Source: Heliorestis convoluta (GTDB lineage: Bacteria > Bacillota > Desulfitobacteriia > Heliobacteriales > Heliobacteriaceae). Taken from it: a DNA stretch of 64,000 nucleotides. The position numbers were made by a program, and so were the translations under genes. The notes beneath the pieces were generated by a model. It made no database searches. It was not told the origin of the DNA and saw only the letters and a program-made list of their open reading frames with translations. Positions 27,919 to 36,542 of the stretch are shown here, in pieces (the stretch's first letter is position 1; the number at the start of each line of letters is the position of its first letter). The stretch is from assembly GCF_009649955.1 (NCBI RefSeq), contig NZ_CP045875.1, positions 1,593,501 through 1,657,500 on the forward strand, in the 5' to 3' direction.

Positions 27919-28355
27919 AAGAAAAGACGCAAGCTGAACAAGCCTGGGAACCCAATATCGTTGGCTTTGCCTGTAATTGGTGCACCTACGCAGGGGCTGA
28001 CCTGGCTGGTCTGTCGAGAATGCAATATCCGCCCAACGTTAAATTGATTCGCGTACCTTGTTCCGGTCGAACGAACCCTCAATTTGTCTTGCGAGCTTTC
28101 CAAAAAGGGGCCGATGCTGTTCTTGTGGCAGGCTGTCACCCAGGAGATTGTCATTACTCAACAGGTAACTATTTTACCCGTAGACGGTACTTGCTTATGC
28201 AGCGGCTCCTAGAATATATGGGCATCGATCCACGACGCTTTCAAGCACGATGGATCTCTGGCTCAGAAGCGCCGAAATTTCGTGACGTAGTGACAGAAAT
28301 GGCAGCAGAAGTAAAAGCTCTGGGACCGAACAACAAGTTGAGGGAGGAGCTATGA
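27906..28355 (+). CDS. MvhD/FlxD-like [2Fe-2S] electron-transfer protein
   Basis: Protein of 149 residues of the MvhD family, which in methanogens passes electrons from hydrogenase to HdrA. The family cysteines are visible: GFACNWCTYAGADLAGL, RVPCSGRTN and VAGCHPGDCHYSTGNY. The GTG start lies inside hdrA. In Flx-Hdr complexes the homologue FlxD takes electrons from the NADH-oxidising FlxA. No hydrogenase gene is adjacent, which favours the Flx reading. Confidence 0.88.
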   Translation: MSTIEEKTQAEQAWEPNIVGFACNWCTYAGADLAGLSRMQYPPNVKLIRVPCSGRTNPQFVLRAFQKGADAVLVAGCHPGDCHYSTGNYFTRRRYLLMQRLLEYMGIDPRRFQARWISGSEAPKFRDVVTEMAAEVKALGPNNKLREEL

Positions 28356-29296
28356 AAGAATTGATCAAGGAAATGCAAGCAGTGGCTCAACAACTGCTTG
28401 CATCAGGGGAAGTAAAGGGCGTCCTGGGTTGGACCAAAGGAAGTCGCTGGTATCTAACACCGCCTCTTTTTATCCAATCTGTAGAAGAAGTAGAAAAGCT
28501 TCATTACGATGAGTTTGCAGTCAATAATTTGACGAGCTTGCTTCTAGACTATCGCAATAGTGATGAGAAGATTGCTATTTTTGTCAAAGGCTGTGACAGC
28601 AGAGGCATTCTACGGCTTATTCAAGATAAGCAAGTACAAAAAGAAAAGGTGCATATCATAGGACTTCCGTGCTTTGGCATGGTTGATAAAGAAGCCGTTC
28701 AAGATCACCGGAATCGTCATAACTTGCCTTTATTGAATAAATGTCAAGAATGTCGCTATCCCAACCCTGTACTAGCCGATCAGGCTCTTGGTGCCGTAAC
28801 AATTACCAAGGAACCAGCTAGGCCGACAGGTCTAACAGCAGAAGTAGCCAATCAAAAAGGTGTTGGCCAAAAAGCTGAAGCCCGCTATGAACAAGTACAG
28901 GCGATTGAAGCAATGAGCGCTGATGAAAAATATGATTTCTGGCAGAAGCAACATGAGAAGTGTATTCGTTGCTATGCCTGTCGAAATATTTGTCCCGCCT
29001 GTAATTGTCGAGAATGCATCTTTGAATCAGACCAAAAAGGATGGGTCAACAAAGCAGCTACGAAGGCAGACAATGCTTTCTTCGGGATTACAAGAGCCAT
29101 GCATGTAGCCGGTCGTTGTGTAGATTGTGGAGAATGTGAGCGTGTCTGTCCTGCTGGAATCCCCATCATGGCTATTAATCGCAAAATTATGCAAGACATT
29201 GATGAGCTTTTCGGTTCCTATGATGCAGGAACCGATTTAGAAGAAGCAGGACCACTGAATCACTTTAAATTAGACGATCCAGAAGAATTTATGTAA
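28352..29296 (+). CDS. FlxC/FrhB-like 4Fe-4S protein of the Hdr-Flx cluster
   Basis: Protein of 314 residues. The N-terminal part (VKGVLGWTKGSRWYLTPP, FVKGCDSRGILRLIQDK, IIGLPCFGMVD, CQECRYPNP) resembles the FrhB/FdhB-like beta-subunit domain. The C-terminal part carries a cysteine-dense ferredoxin region, CIRCYACRNICPACNCREC and CVDCGECERVCPAGIP. Two or more [4Fe-4S] clusters are expected. It overlaps the MvhD-like gene by four bases. The name FlxC is inferred from cluster order, not from a recognised unique motif. Confidence 0.72.
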   Translation: MKELIKEMQAVAQQLLASGEVKGVLGWTKGSRWYLTPPLFIQSVEEVEKLHYDEFAVNNLTSLLLDYRNSDEKIAIFVKGCDSRGILRLIQDKQVQKEKVHIIGLPCFGMVDKEAVQDHRNRHNLPLLNKCQECRYPNPVLADQALGAVTITKEPARPTGLTAEVANQKGVGQKAEARYEQVQAIEAMSADEKYDFWQKQHEKCIRCYACRNICPACNCRECIFESDQKGWVNKAATKADNAFFGITRAMHVAGRCVDCGECERVCPAGIPIMAINRKIMQDIDELFGSYDAGTDLEEAGPLNHFKLDDPEEFM

Positions 29297-29348
29297 TGGA
29301 GACCGAGAAAAGTATTTTTATTCGAAATGTGAGGCAGGTGATTCCGTC

Positions 29349-30362
29349 TTGAAAGCCTTTCCCAAAAATAAATTGTCTGAAGTGCTCAGCGCTTTGTCGA
29401 AGAAAATGCCTCTTTATGTACCGGTTCAAGAAGGTGACCTGAGTCGCTACGGGTTTTACAGGGATGAGGTAGAGCTTTCGATGGAGAATAACAGCTCCAT
29501 CAGTCCGAAAGAACTCTTTTTTCCATCGACAGAGAAGATATATAAATTTACTGCTTACGGGATCGATGGTGAATACGAGGAAATTCTTCCAGAGAAAAAG
29601 CCCTATATTCTCTTTGGAGTTCGATCTTGCGATATGCAAGCCATCGTCTGTATGGATGATGTTTTTTTAACAAGAGGATATGTGGATGAATCTTATAACT
29701 GTCGCAGAGAAAGCGCTACCATTGTGACGCTTGGCTGTACAAAGCCGGGACCAGACTGTTTCTGTACTTCTATGGGGCTAAATCCTAAAGAACATGAAAG
29801 TGGAGACTTGCAGCTCTATGATCTTGGCGACCACTATGGCATGCTGGCACGAACTGAAAAAGGAGAAAAGGTTATAGAAGATATAGCGGCAACTTCTTTG
29901 CTTGTAGAGTCAACAGCTGTCGCCGCAGATCCAGAAGACTGCATTCTTCAAGTAGACAGTGCTGGAATTGCCGAAAAACTACAAGGCATGTTCGAACATC
30001 CCCTCTGGGATCAGCTCTGGCGCAAATGCTTAACTTGCGGAACCTGCACCTATCTTTGTCCTACTTGTCACTGTTTTGATATCTCAGAGAAAAAGAAAAA
30101 CCAGCATTGTGGCGTAAAGATAAAGTGTTGGGACTCCTGTATGTTTAATGAGTACGCTTTAATGGCTGGAGGACACAACCCTCGTCCCAGTAAAAAAGAA
30201 AAAGTCCGCCAGCGCTTTATGCATAAGCTTCGTTACTTCCCGGAGCGGTACGGAAAATATCAATGTACAGGTTGTGGTCGCTGCATCGCCAAATGTCCTG
30301 TTAATCTGGAGATCACCGATGTGATCAATCAGGTAAGGGAGGCGAAAGTAGATGGCCGATAA
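29349..30362 (+). CDS. FlxB-like 4Fe-4S dicluster protein (AsrA / sulfhydrogenase beta type)
   Basis: Protein of 337 residues. The N-terminal half contains a conserved FGVRSCDMQAI and LGCTKPGPDCFCTSMG, as in sulfite reductase subunit A and sulfhydrogenase beta subunits. Two ferredoxin motifs follow: CLTCGTCTYLCPTCHCFD at about residues 228-245 and CTGCGRCIAKCPVN at about 309. TTG at 29349 follows AGGTG and starts KAFPKNKLSEVL, a typical N-terminus. It overlaps the following flavoprotein gene by 11 bases, an obligatory-partner arrangement. Confidence 0.78.
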   Translation: MKAFPKNKLSEVLSALSKKMPLYVPVQEGDLSRYGFYRDEVELSMENNSSISPKELFFPSTEKIYKFTAYGIDGEYEEILPEKKPYILFGVRSCDMQAIVCMDDVFLTRGYVDESYNCRRESATIVTLGCTKPGPDCFCTSMGLNPKEHESGDLQLYDLGDHYGMLARTEKGEKVIEDIAATSLLVESTAVAADPEDCILQVDSAGIAEKLQGMFEHPLWDQLWRKCLTCGTCTYLCPTCHCFDISEKKKNQHCGVKIKCWDSCMFNEYALMAGGHNPRPSKKEKVRQRFMHKLRYFPERYGKYQCTGCGRCIAKCPVNLEITDVINQVREAKVDGR

Positions 30363-31236
30363 CAGAATGATTGCAGCGAACCAGACGAGTGCAACAACAG
30401 CAGATATCAAACGAATCAACCCTCTAGTACCGATGAAAGCAAAAGTAACCAAGATTATTGAAGAAACGCCCGATGTTAAGACCTTTTATATCTCCAAAGA
30501 AGAAAATGGACAAATGGTCGTTCCTTTTCACACTGAACCAGGTCAATTGGCTATGCTCTCTTTACCAGGTGTTGGGGAAGCCATGTTCTCAGCCACCGAT
30601 GCGCCAGATCACCTGCAGCTATCGATCAAAAAAGTAGGCATGCTAACCAATGAACTGCATGAAATCGTACCAGGACAAACGGTAGGCATTCGCGGTCCCT
30701 ACGGCAACGGTTTTCCTATGGAAAGAATAAAAGGGAAAAACGTCTTATTTATCGGTGGTGGTATTGGTCTAGCACCTGTACGGACAGCCGTTCGCTACTG
30801 TGTTGATCACCGCGATGACTATGGAAAGCTTCACCTTATCTACGGTTCTCGATCGCCTGCTGATCTGGTCTTTCAATACGACCTTTTTGAAACATGGCCG
30901 GCCTTAGGAGATTTCAAAGTCTCCGTAACGGTAGATCGTGGTGATGATAGTTGGAAAGGAAATGTTGGCTTTGTTCCAGCCTACTTGGAAGAATTGAAGC
31001 CGGACCCGGACAATAGTGTTTGCATTATCTGTGGACCTCCGATTATGATTAAGTTTACCTTGGGCATTCTTGACAAACTGGGCTTTACAGCAGAAAACGT
31101 AATTACAACTTTAGAAATGCGCATGAAATGCGGCATCGGCAAATGCGGTCGTTGCAACATCGGCAGTTGCTTCGTTTGTCTCGATGGACCTGTCTTTAGC
31201 TTAGCAGAAATGAAAAAAATGCCCAACGAATACTAA
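30352..31236 (+). CDS. FlxA-like FAD/NAD(P)-binding oxidoreductase
   Basis: Protein of 294 residues of the ferredoxin-NADP+ reductase fold, close to AsrB, sulfhydrogenase gamma and PyrK proteins. FAD-binding segment EPGQLAMLSLPGVGEAMFS, the NAD(P)-binding GGGIGLAPVRTAVRYCV and ICGPPIMIKFTL are visible. A C-terminal [2Fe-2S]-type cysteine cluster follows: CGIGKCGRCNIGSCFVCLDGPVF. It would oxidise NADH and feed the MvhD-like protein and HdrA. The operon ends in a terminator directly after it. Confidence 0.85.
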   Translation: MADNRMIAANQTSATTADIKRINPLVPMKAKVTKIIEETPDVKTFYISKEENGQMVVPFHTEPGQLAMLSLPGVGEAMFSATDAPDHLQLSIKKVGMLTNELHEIVPGQTVGIRGPYGNGFPMERIKGKNVLFIGGGIGLAPVRTAVRYCVDHRDDYGKLHLIYGSRSPADLVFQYDLFETWPALGDFKVSVTVDRGDDSWKGNVGFVPAYLEELKPDPDNSVCIICGPPIMIKFTLGILDKLGFTAENVITTLEMRMKCGIGKCGRCNIGSCFVCLDGPVFSLAEMKKMPNEY

Positions 31237-31254
31237 TAAAGACCCGTAGAACAA

Positions 31255-31292
31255 AAAGGAGTCCCTCCATGAAATAGAGGGCTCCTTTCTTT
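31255..31292 (+). terminator. Terminator after the hdr-flx operon
   Basis: Arms 31255-31267 and 31277-31288 (AAAGGAGTCCCTC with GAGGGCTCCTTT, one mismatch) are followed by a T-rich tract. Confidence 0.8.
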
Positions 31293-31490
31293 GCATCTTT
31301 GCATAGGAAGAGTCATAGTGACCTATCATATCTCAGTTCTTTCCCGACGTTATGTTTATTCTTTTTTACACCCGAAGCAATCTTCTCGCGAAAAAGTGTA
31401 CAATATCGAGACTTTAATAGAAGGAACTAGGCCTTACGTCAAGAAATATATAAGTAATAAATCGGTGCAACTGAAAAGAGGGGTTCAGAG

Positions 31491-31856
31491 ATGAAGATTT
31501 TGGTGATCGATGACTCGCAAGTCTACAGGAGCCAAATGATTCGGCTTTTAAGAGAATTATTACCAGATGCGGAATTTATCACAGCTGGTGATGGTATAGA
31601 AGGTTACTATAGTTACTTGCGTGAAAAACCTGATTATATATTGCTTGATTTACTCATGCCAGGCATGACGGGCCAAGAAGTGTTGCAAAAGATCAGGGAG
31701 GAAGATCCGTACCAACCTGTAATTATACTTACTGCAGATGTGCAAAGATTTGTGAGAGAAGAAGTGTTAGCCTTAGGGGCCCTTGCCGTTCTACAAAAAC
31801 CAATCAATCGAGAAAAAATCGCAGAAGTGGTACAGATTATGAAGGGAGCAATTTAA
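31491..31856 (+). CDS. Single-domain CheY-like response regulator
   Basis: Receiver domain only, 121 residues. The acidic pair DD at residues 7-8, the phospho-acceptor Asp in ILLDLLMPG at about 53, the Thr in ILTAD, and the Lys in LQKPIN are all present. There is no output domain. It opens a cluster of eight chemosensory genes and overlaps none of them, although the next ATG follows the stop directly. A candidate target is the CheA or the hybrid kinase encoded downstream. The 200-base region upstream has no obvious promoter consensus. Confidence 0.9.
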   Translation: MKILVIDDSQVYRSQMIRLLRELLPDAEFITAGDGIEGYYSYLREKPDYILLDLLMPGMTGQEVLQKIREEDPYQPVIILTADVQRFVREEVLALGALAVLQKPINREKIAEVVQIMKGAI

Positions 31857-32492
31857 ATGCTCAACCCTTTACAACAAGATGCCCTCAAGGAATATATGAA
31901 CATTGTCATTGGACAAGCAGGTCATGTACTTTCTGAAATGGTGCGCCAGAAGGTTTATCTAGAAGTTCCAGAAGTACAACTGCTACAAGCACGTGATAGT
32001 TCCATCATACAAGAACTAATTACATCCATCTTGCAAGGTCATGTTGTATCTTCTTCTTTGCGCTTTGGTGTAGAATGTAGTGGTCAAGCACAGTTGCTTT
32101 TTCCTGTGGATAAGGGAAAAATGCTGGTCAATCTTATGCTAGGCGATGAAGACTTTATCGAGCACAACGGCAATGACTCTCTTTTTTCTGACACCGATAC
32201 CGATGCCATGAAAGAGATTGGCAATGTGCTACTCAATGTTATTATTGGCAGTCTCGGTAACTTGCTCAACACAAGAATAGACTATTCTTTGCCAGAGATT
32301 GAATTTCTCTTTGTGGAAGGATTACGACCGGAGCCCTTTTTTTATCCTGGCTACTACACGCTCGTGCTTCGCAACACCTTCGTTGTTGGGGAAGAAAAGA
32401 TTGAAGGTGCCATAGTAGTCATGTTACAGTTAGACTCTGCGACAAAGCTCATTGAAAAGATCGATGAAATGCTGGTGGACATCTATGAATAA
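31857..32492 (+). CDS. CheC-like CheY-P phosphatase
   Basis: Protein of 211 residues. Two pseudo-symmetric CheC active-site helices are seen, LKEYMNIVIGQAGHVLSEMV near residue 10 and MKEIGNVLLNVIIGSLGNLL near 120. Each holds the conserved E..N pair that attacks the phosphoaspartate of CheY. It starts one base after the receiver gene, which makes it the likely partner. It might also be assigned to the wider CheC/FliY/CheX family. The last eight bases overlap the hybrid kinase gene. Confidence 0.85.
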   Translation: MLNPLQQDALKEYMNIVIGQAGHVLSEMVRQKVYLEVPEVQLLQARDSSIIQELITSILQGHVVSSSLRFGVECSGQAQLLFPVDKGKMLVNLMLGDEDFIEHNGNDSLFSDTDTDAMKEIGNVLLNVIIGSLGNLLNTRIDYSLPEIEFLFVEGLRPEPFFYPGYYTLVLRNTFVVGEEKIEGAIVVMLQLDSATKLIEKIDEMLVDIYE

Positions 32493-34089
32493 TCTATTAT
32501 CACAACTCATTAATCAGGTCAATGTAGGTGTCCTTGTTCTTGATATGAACTATCGTATTGTAATTTGGAATGAGTGGTTAGAAAAACTAACAAAGCACCA
32601 AGCGGAAGATGTAATCGGAGAAAAACTGATTGATCTCTATCCACGCTTTCAAGAAGCGACCTTTCGTCCTATCTTCGAAAAAGCCTTTGAAGCAGGTCAG
32701 AATCGATTCTTTTCAGGCGCTTTTCATGGACATTTTATTGAGCCCTCTGATGAGATTGCCAAAAAATTTGCGAAGCAAAATATGCTTGTTCAACCTTTAG
32801 AGGTTGATAAAGAAAAATACATAGCCATACAAATTTTTGACATGACCCGTCAGCAACATAGAGTCGATGAGTTGCGGGTCTTAATTCGTGAATTAAAAAT
32901 AGCCAAAGAAGAATTAGAAGTCTCCAAAGAAATGGCTGTCGTTGCTAACAAAGCAAAGTCAGAATTCTTAGCCAACATGTCTCATGAGATTCGGACCCCC
33001 ATGAATGCTATCATGGGGTTTATCGATCTTACATTGCAGACAGACCTTGATGAAGAACAGCAAAGTTATCAAGAGATGGTTAAGGAAGCCGCCCAAGCTT
33101 TAATGAGCCTGCTAGAAGAAATCCTTGATATCTCGAAAATAGAGTCGGGCCTTTTTCCTTTAGAGCACAAACCTTTTCAACTTTCTAATGTAGTCAAAAA
33201 AGCCATGGATCTCATGTCTTTGAAAACAAAAGAAAAAGGATTGTCTCAACGACTTTTGATTATGCCTCCTATTTATGAACATCTTATTGGTGACACCAAA
33301 AGGCTGTCTCAGATATTGTTAAATATACTAAGTAATGCTGTGAAATTTACCCACAAAGGTGAAGTTTCTTTGCTTGTAGAGCAAATCGAAGAATATGAAG
33401 ATAAAGTGTTACTGCTTTTTTCAATTCGCGATACAGGCATTGGCATCGAACCCAAAAATCAACCCTGGATTTTTGAAAAGTTTTATCAAGTTGATGGTTC
33501 TATGAATCGCTCTTTTGGTGGCAGTGGATTGGGTCTAGCCATTGTAAAGCAACTGGTTGATACCATGGGTGGACGAATTTGGTTTCAATCTACCGTTGGT
33601 CAGGGGACGGTTTTTTATTTTAACTTGCCTTTTTACAAAGACAAAGAGGCAAAAGAACGAGAAGATGCAAAGAAAGGGAAAGATCCATCTCGTGATGACA
33701 AAAAAACGAGAGCTGGGAAGATCTTACTTGTTGATGATGATTCATTCAATCGAAAAATAGTAGGTGCTTGGATGAGAAAATGGAACTTTGACTATGAGGA
33801 ATGTAGCAGTGGCAAAGAAGCACTTGCGTTGATTCATAAAAAGACTTTTGATCTCATCTTAATGGATGAGCAAATGCCAGGAATGCGAGGCACCGATGTG
33901 GTACGTCAACTGCGAAAAAATCCTCAATGGGCTTCTATTCCTGTCGTAGCCATGACAGCCAATGCGATGAAAGGGGATCGAGAGCGCTTCCTTGCTATGG
34001 GCATGGATGATTATCTATCGAAACCTTTTGAATCAGCTTGTCTGCTACGTTTGTTGCAAAAATGGATACCAAAAAGAATAGAGGCATAG
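32485..34089 (+). CDS. PAS hybrid sensor histidine kinase
   Basis: Cytoplasmic kinase of 534 residues with no membrane segment. A PAS domain occupies about 1-125 (VNVGVLVLDMNYRIVIWNEWLEKLT). A coiled coil leads to the HisKA box KSEFLANMSHEIRTPMNAIMGF at about 160. The HATPase boxes are NILSNAVKFT, DTGIGIEP and GGSGLGLAIVKQLV. A C-terminal receiver (ILLVDDDSFNRKIV, ILMDEQMPG, SKPF) covers about 410-530. ATG 32485 overlaps cheC; GGTGG is upstream. A hybrid kinase inside a che operon suggests a linked phosphorelay. The receiver could return phosphate to a shared partner. Confidence 0.92.
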   Translation: MNNLLSQLINQVNVGVLVLDMNYRIVIWNEWLEKLTKHQAEDVIGEKLIDLYPRFQEATFRPIFEKAFEAGQNRFFSGAFHGHFIEPSDEIAKKFAKQNMLVQPLEVDKEKYIAIQIFDMTRQQHRVDELRVLIRELKIAKEELEVSKEMAVVANKAKSEFLANMSHEIRTPMNAIMGFIDLTLQTDLDEEQQSYQEMVKEAAQALMSLLEEILDISKIESGLFPLEHKPFQLSNVVKKAMDLMSLKTKEKGLSQRLLIMPPIYEHLIGDTKRLSQILLNILSNAVKFTHKGEVSLLVEQIEEYEDKVLLLFSIRDTGIGIEPKNQPWIFEKFYQVDGSMNRSFGGSGLGLAIVKQLVDTMGGRIWFQSTVGQGTVFYFNLPFYKDKEAKEREDAKKGKDPSRDDKKTRAGKILLVDDDSFNRKIVGAWMRKWNFDYEECSSGKEALALIHKKTFDLILMDEQMPGMRGTDVVRQLRKNPQWASIPVVAMTANAMKGDRERFLAMGMDDYLSKPFESACLLRLLQKWIPKRIEA

Positions 34090-34094
34090 TTTCC

Positions 34095-35515
34095 ATGGTA
34101 CCGGTAGTCTTAGAAGGCATTCAAAAGCTAATTACCAAAAAGACAGGACTTGTCTTTTCAGAATCAAAAATAGATATCCTAGAAAATACCCTTAAAGAAC
34201 GAATGAAACAATTGAAGCTATCTTCTTTAGAAGGATACTACAATTTACTATTATCGGCAGAGCCAGAAGGGGAGGCTGAATGGGAACAGCTTTACCCACT
34301 GATTACCATTGGAGAGAGCTTTTTTTCCGTGATAAAGGCCAGTTTCAGTTGCTCAAACAAAGAATTCTTCCCCAAATTATACAAAGAAAAGAAAAGCAAA
34401 AAAAAATATCCCTTTGGAGTGCCGGTTGTTCTACGGGAGAAGAACCCTACTCTCTCGCCATCGTGATGCAAGAGCTTCTTGGTAAGAACAGTGATTGGCA
34501 TGTAAAAATTATTGGAACGGATATTAATCGAGAAGCTTTACAGAAAGCTCGGCAGGGACAATACCGATCCTGGTCTTTTCGAAGTATTGATCGCACTTAT
34601 ATGAATCAGTACTTTTCGCAGGATGGCAGTTGGTCTATCGATCCTTCGATCAGAGAAGCAGTTCGTTTTGAATATCTCAACTTGGTGGAAGACAGCTATC
34701 CCGATTATGCAAAAGGAATTTACGATATTGATCTAATTCTGTGCCGCAATGTCTTTATCTATTTTCAAGACGAAGGGATTGAGAAAGTTCTCAATAAATT
34801 TTTCCATACTCTTTCGCCACAAGGATATCTCTTAACAGGCCATGCTGAGATATTAGGTGTAAAAACAGAGCACTACTTTCATATGGATTCTTATAGAGAA
34901 GGCCGTATTTGGAAACGAGGAAAGCCCTCCTTCGTGAAAGAGCAGAAAGCGTCTTTTTGCGCAGAAAGGATTCTGTCGGTTGCTTTTAAGGACTCTAGCC
35001 TAGTAAAGTCAGTTCTTGATCAGAATAGGACTCTTTCACATCGCCAAAAGCAAGAAAGTCTTCGTCAAGAGAAAGAGTCAATGCTCTCTAGAGAGCATAG
35101 GGAGGTTTCTACGGATGAAGATCAAGAGAAACGAAGCCTGCTTGAGATAGCGAGGGAGAAAGCAGATCGAAAAAAGTATGCAGAAGCCCTTCAAGATTGC
35201 CAACGTCACTTGAAGAGCCATCCCTTTGACGCCAGAGCCTATTATCTTATCTCGCTGATCTATGTAGAGCAAGGGCTCGAAGAGGAGGCCATTGCTACTT
35301 TACGTAAAGTCTTGTATCTTGCTCCGCACTATATATCGGCTCATATAGAGCTAGGTCATCTCTACATTAACCAAGGGAATCTTCAAAAAGGTAGAAAAGT
35401 GTGGATAAAAGCAAAAGAGATCATTTTACAAGAACCAACGGATTTGTATTACGAAGGTGATGAAAGGCTCGAGGAACTATTACGCAAAATGAAGTGTCTG
35501 CTAGGAGAGGGATAG
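34095..35515 (+). CDS. cheR: CheR methyltransferase with TPR tail, apparent frameshift in a T7 tract
   Basis: SAM-dependent protein-glutamate methyltransferase for chemoreceptors. The N-terminal CheR domain starts at ATG 34095 (MVPVVLEGIQKLITKKTGLVF) and reads to ITIGESFF. There a run of seven T (34320-34326) breaks the frame. One extra T gives the family motif ITIGESFFFRDKGQF and joins the second open frame, with SAM motif LWSAGCSTGEEPYSLAI, GTDINREALQKA, CRNVFIYF and LLTGHAEIL. A TPR-rich tail covers about the last 120 residues (DARAYYLISLIYVEQGLEEEAIATLRKVLYLAPHYISAHIELGHLYINQG). As read, only separate fragments of about 123 and up to 411 residues could be made. Confidence 0.88.
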
Positions 35516-35518
35516 AAT

Positions 35519-36526
35519 TTGTTGGGAACTTCTAAAGAGAAGGTCTATCTAATTATTGTTCTTAAAGGGCAACGATATGGCGTACCTGCAGAGCAAATAA
35601 AGCAGATAGCGCCTTTACCAATGATTAGCCAGGCAGAAGAATATCCTGATACTGTTGCTGGATTGATTGACTGGCATGGCCAGGCAATGCCACTTATCGA
35701 TTTGTCTCGCACTTTAGGAAGAGGGTCTCACGAATATAGACTGCAAGATAAAGTCATTGTATTAGAGGCAGGAGATACAACAGTCGCTCTTGTCGTGAAT
35801 GCTGTAGAAGATATGTATTCTTTTGCAACAGAAGAAATCAAAGCGATTCCGCAAGTGCAACATCAATCGCTATTGCCACCTTTTGTAACGTCTTTGGTTC
35901 GTCATGATCAGGAGCTTATTTTTCTTCTTTCAGGGGACTTGTTGCTTTTACAATCCTTTGAAAGTGAGACAAGGTTAAACAATAAAGCTTGGCCTCCTTG
36001 GACTGATGAAGAAAAGCAGGAGTTGCGCCAGCGAGCACAGGTACTCGCGCAGCCTTTTGATAAGGAAAGCAATCGTTCAGGAGAACGAGTCGGTGTGGTC
36101 GTGCGATTAAATGGCGAGCTTTTTTGGTTTGATTTAATCTATGTGCAAGAGTTTTTAACTTTATCAGAGATTGTTCCCATTCCTTGTACCCCAGAGCATG
36201 TTGTTGGTGTTACCAATCTGAGGGGCCAGATTATAACAGTTTTTGATTTGCGGCCTTTCCTGGGCTTACCTCGTAAGAAATCTACTAGAAGCAAATTGGT
36301 CGTTATTGCTACCAAAGATTTTTTAGGAGCCTTACAAATTGATGCGATTATGGATCTCGTGGTGCTTAGAGAAGAAGAGATATTGCCAGCGCCAGTGGCC
36401 TTACGGTCTCTTGCTGATGAATATGCTCGTGGTCATATCCCTTTTAGAGAGAAATTTATAGCAACCATCCTTGATATAGATAGAATCTTTCAACGAGAAG
36501 AACTTGTCGTTTACGAAGAAATATAA
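35519..36526 (+). CDS. Tandem CheW adaptor
   Basis: Protein of 335 residues with two CheW domains. The first (about 8-145) reads [25 protein letters not shown] ... [20 protein letters not shown]. The second (about 190-330) reads [60 protein letters not shown] double CheW could bridge two receptors or the receptor and CheA. The second copy keeps the classical [13 protein letters not shown] motif, while the first is more divergent ([12 protein letters not shown]). Start is TTG, two codons in tandem, after GGAGAGGG. Confidence 0.9.
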   Translation: MLGTSKEKVYLIIVLKGQRYGVPAEQIKQIAPLPMISQAEEYPDTVAGLIDWHGQAMPLIDLSRTLGRGSHEYRLQDKVIVLEAGDTTVALVVNAVEDMYSFATEEIKAIPQVQHQSLLPPFVTSLVRHDQELIFLLSGDLLLLQSFESETRLNNKAWPPWTDEEKQELRQRAQVLAQPFDKESNRSGERVGVVVRLNGELFWFDLIYVQEFLTLSEIVPIPCTPEHVVGVTNLRGQIITVFDLRPFLGLPRKKSTRSKLVVIATKDFLGALQIDAIMDLVVLREEEILPAPVALRSLADEYARGHIPFREKFIATILDIDRIFQREELVVYEEI

Positions 36527-36542
36527 AAGAGGAGGGTACTAC

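Noticed and set aside
31291-31494. 67-residue open frame ahead of the chemosensory cluster
   Set aside because: It begins in the hdr-flx terminator region, has no ribosome-binding site and no recognisable domain.
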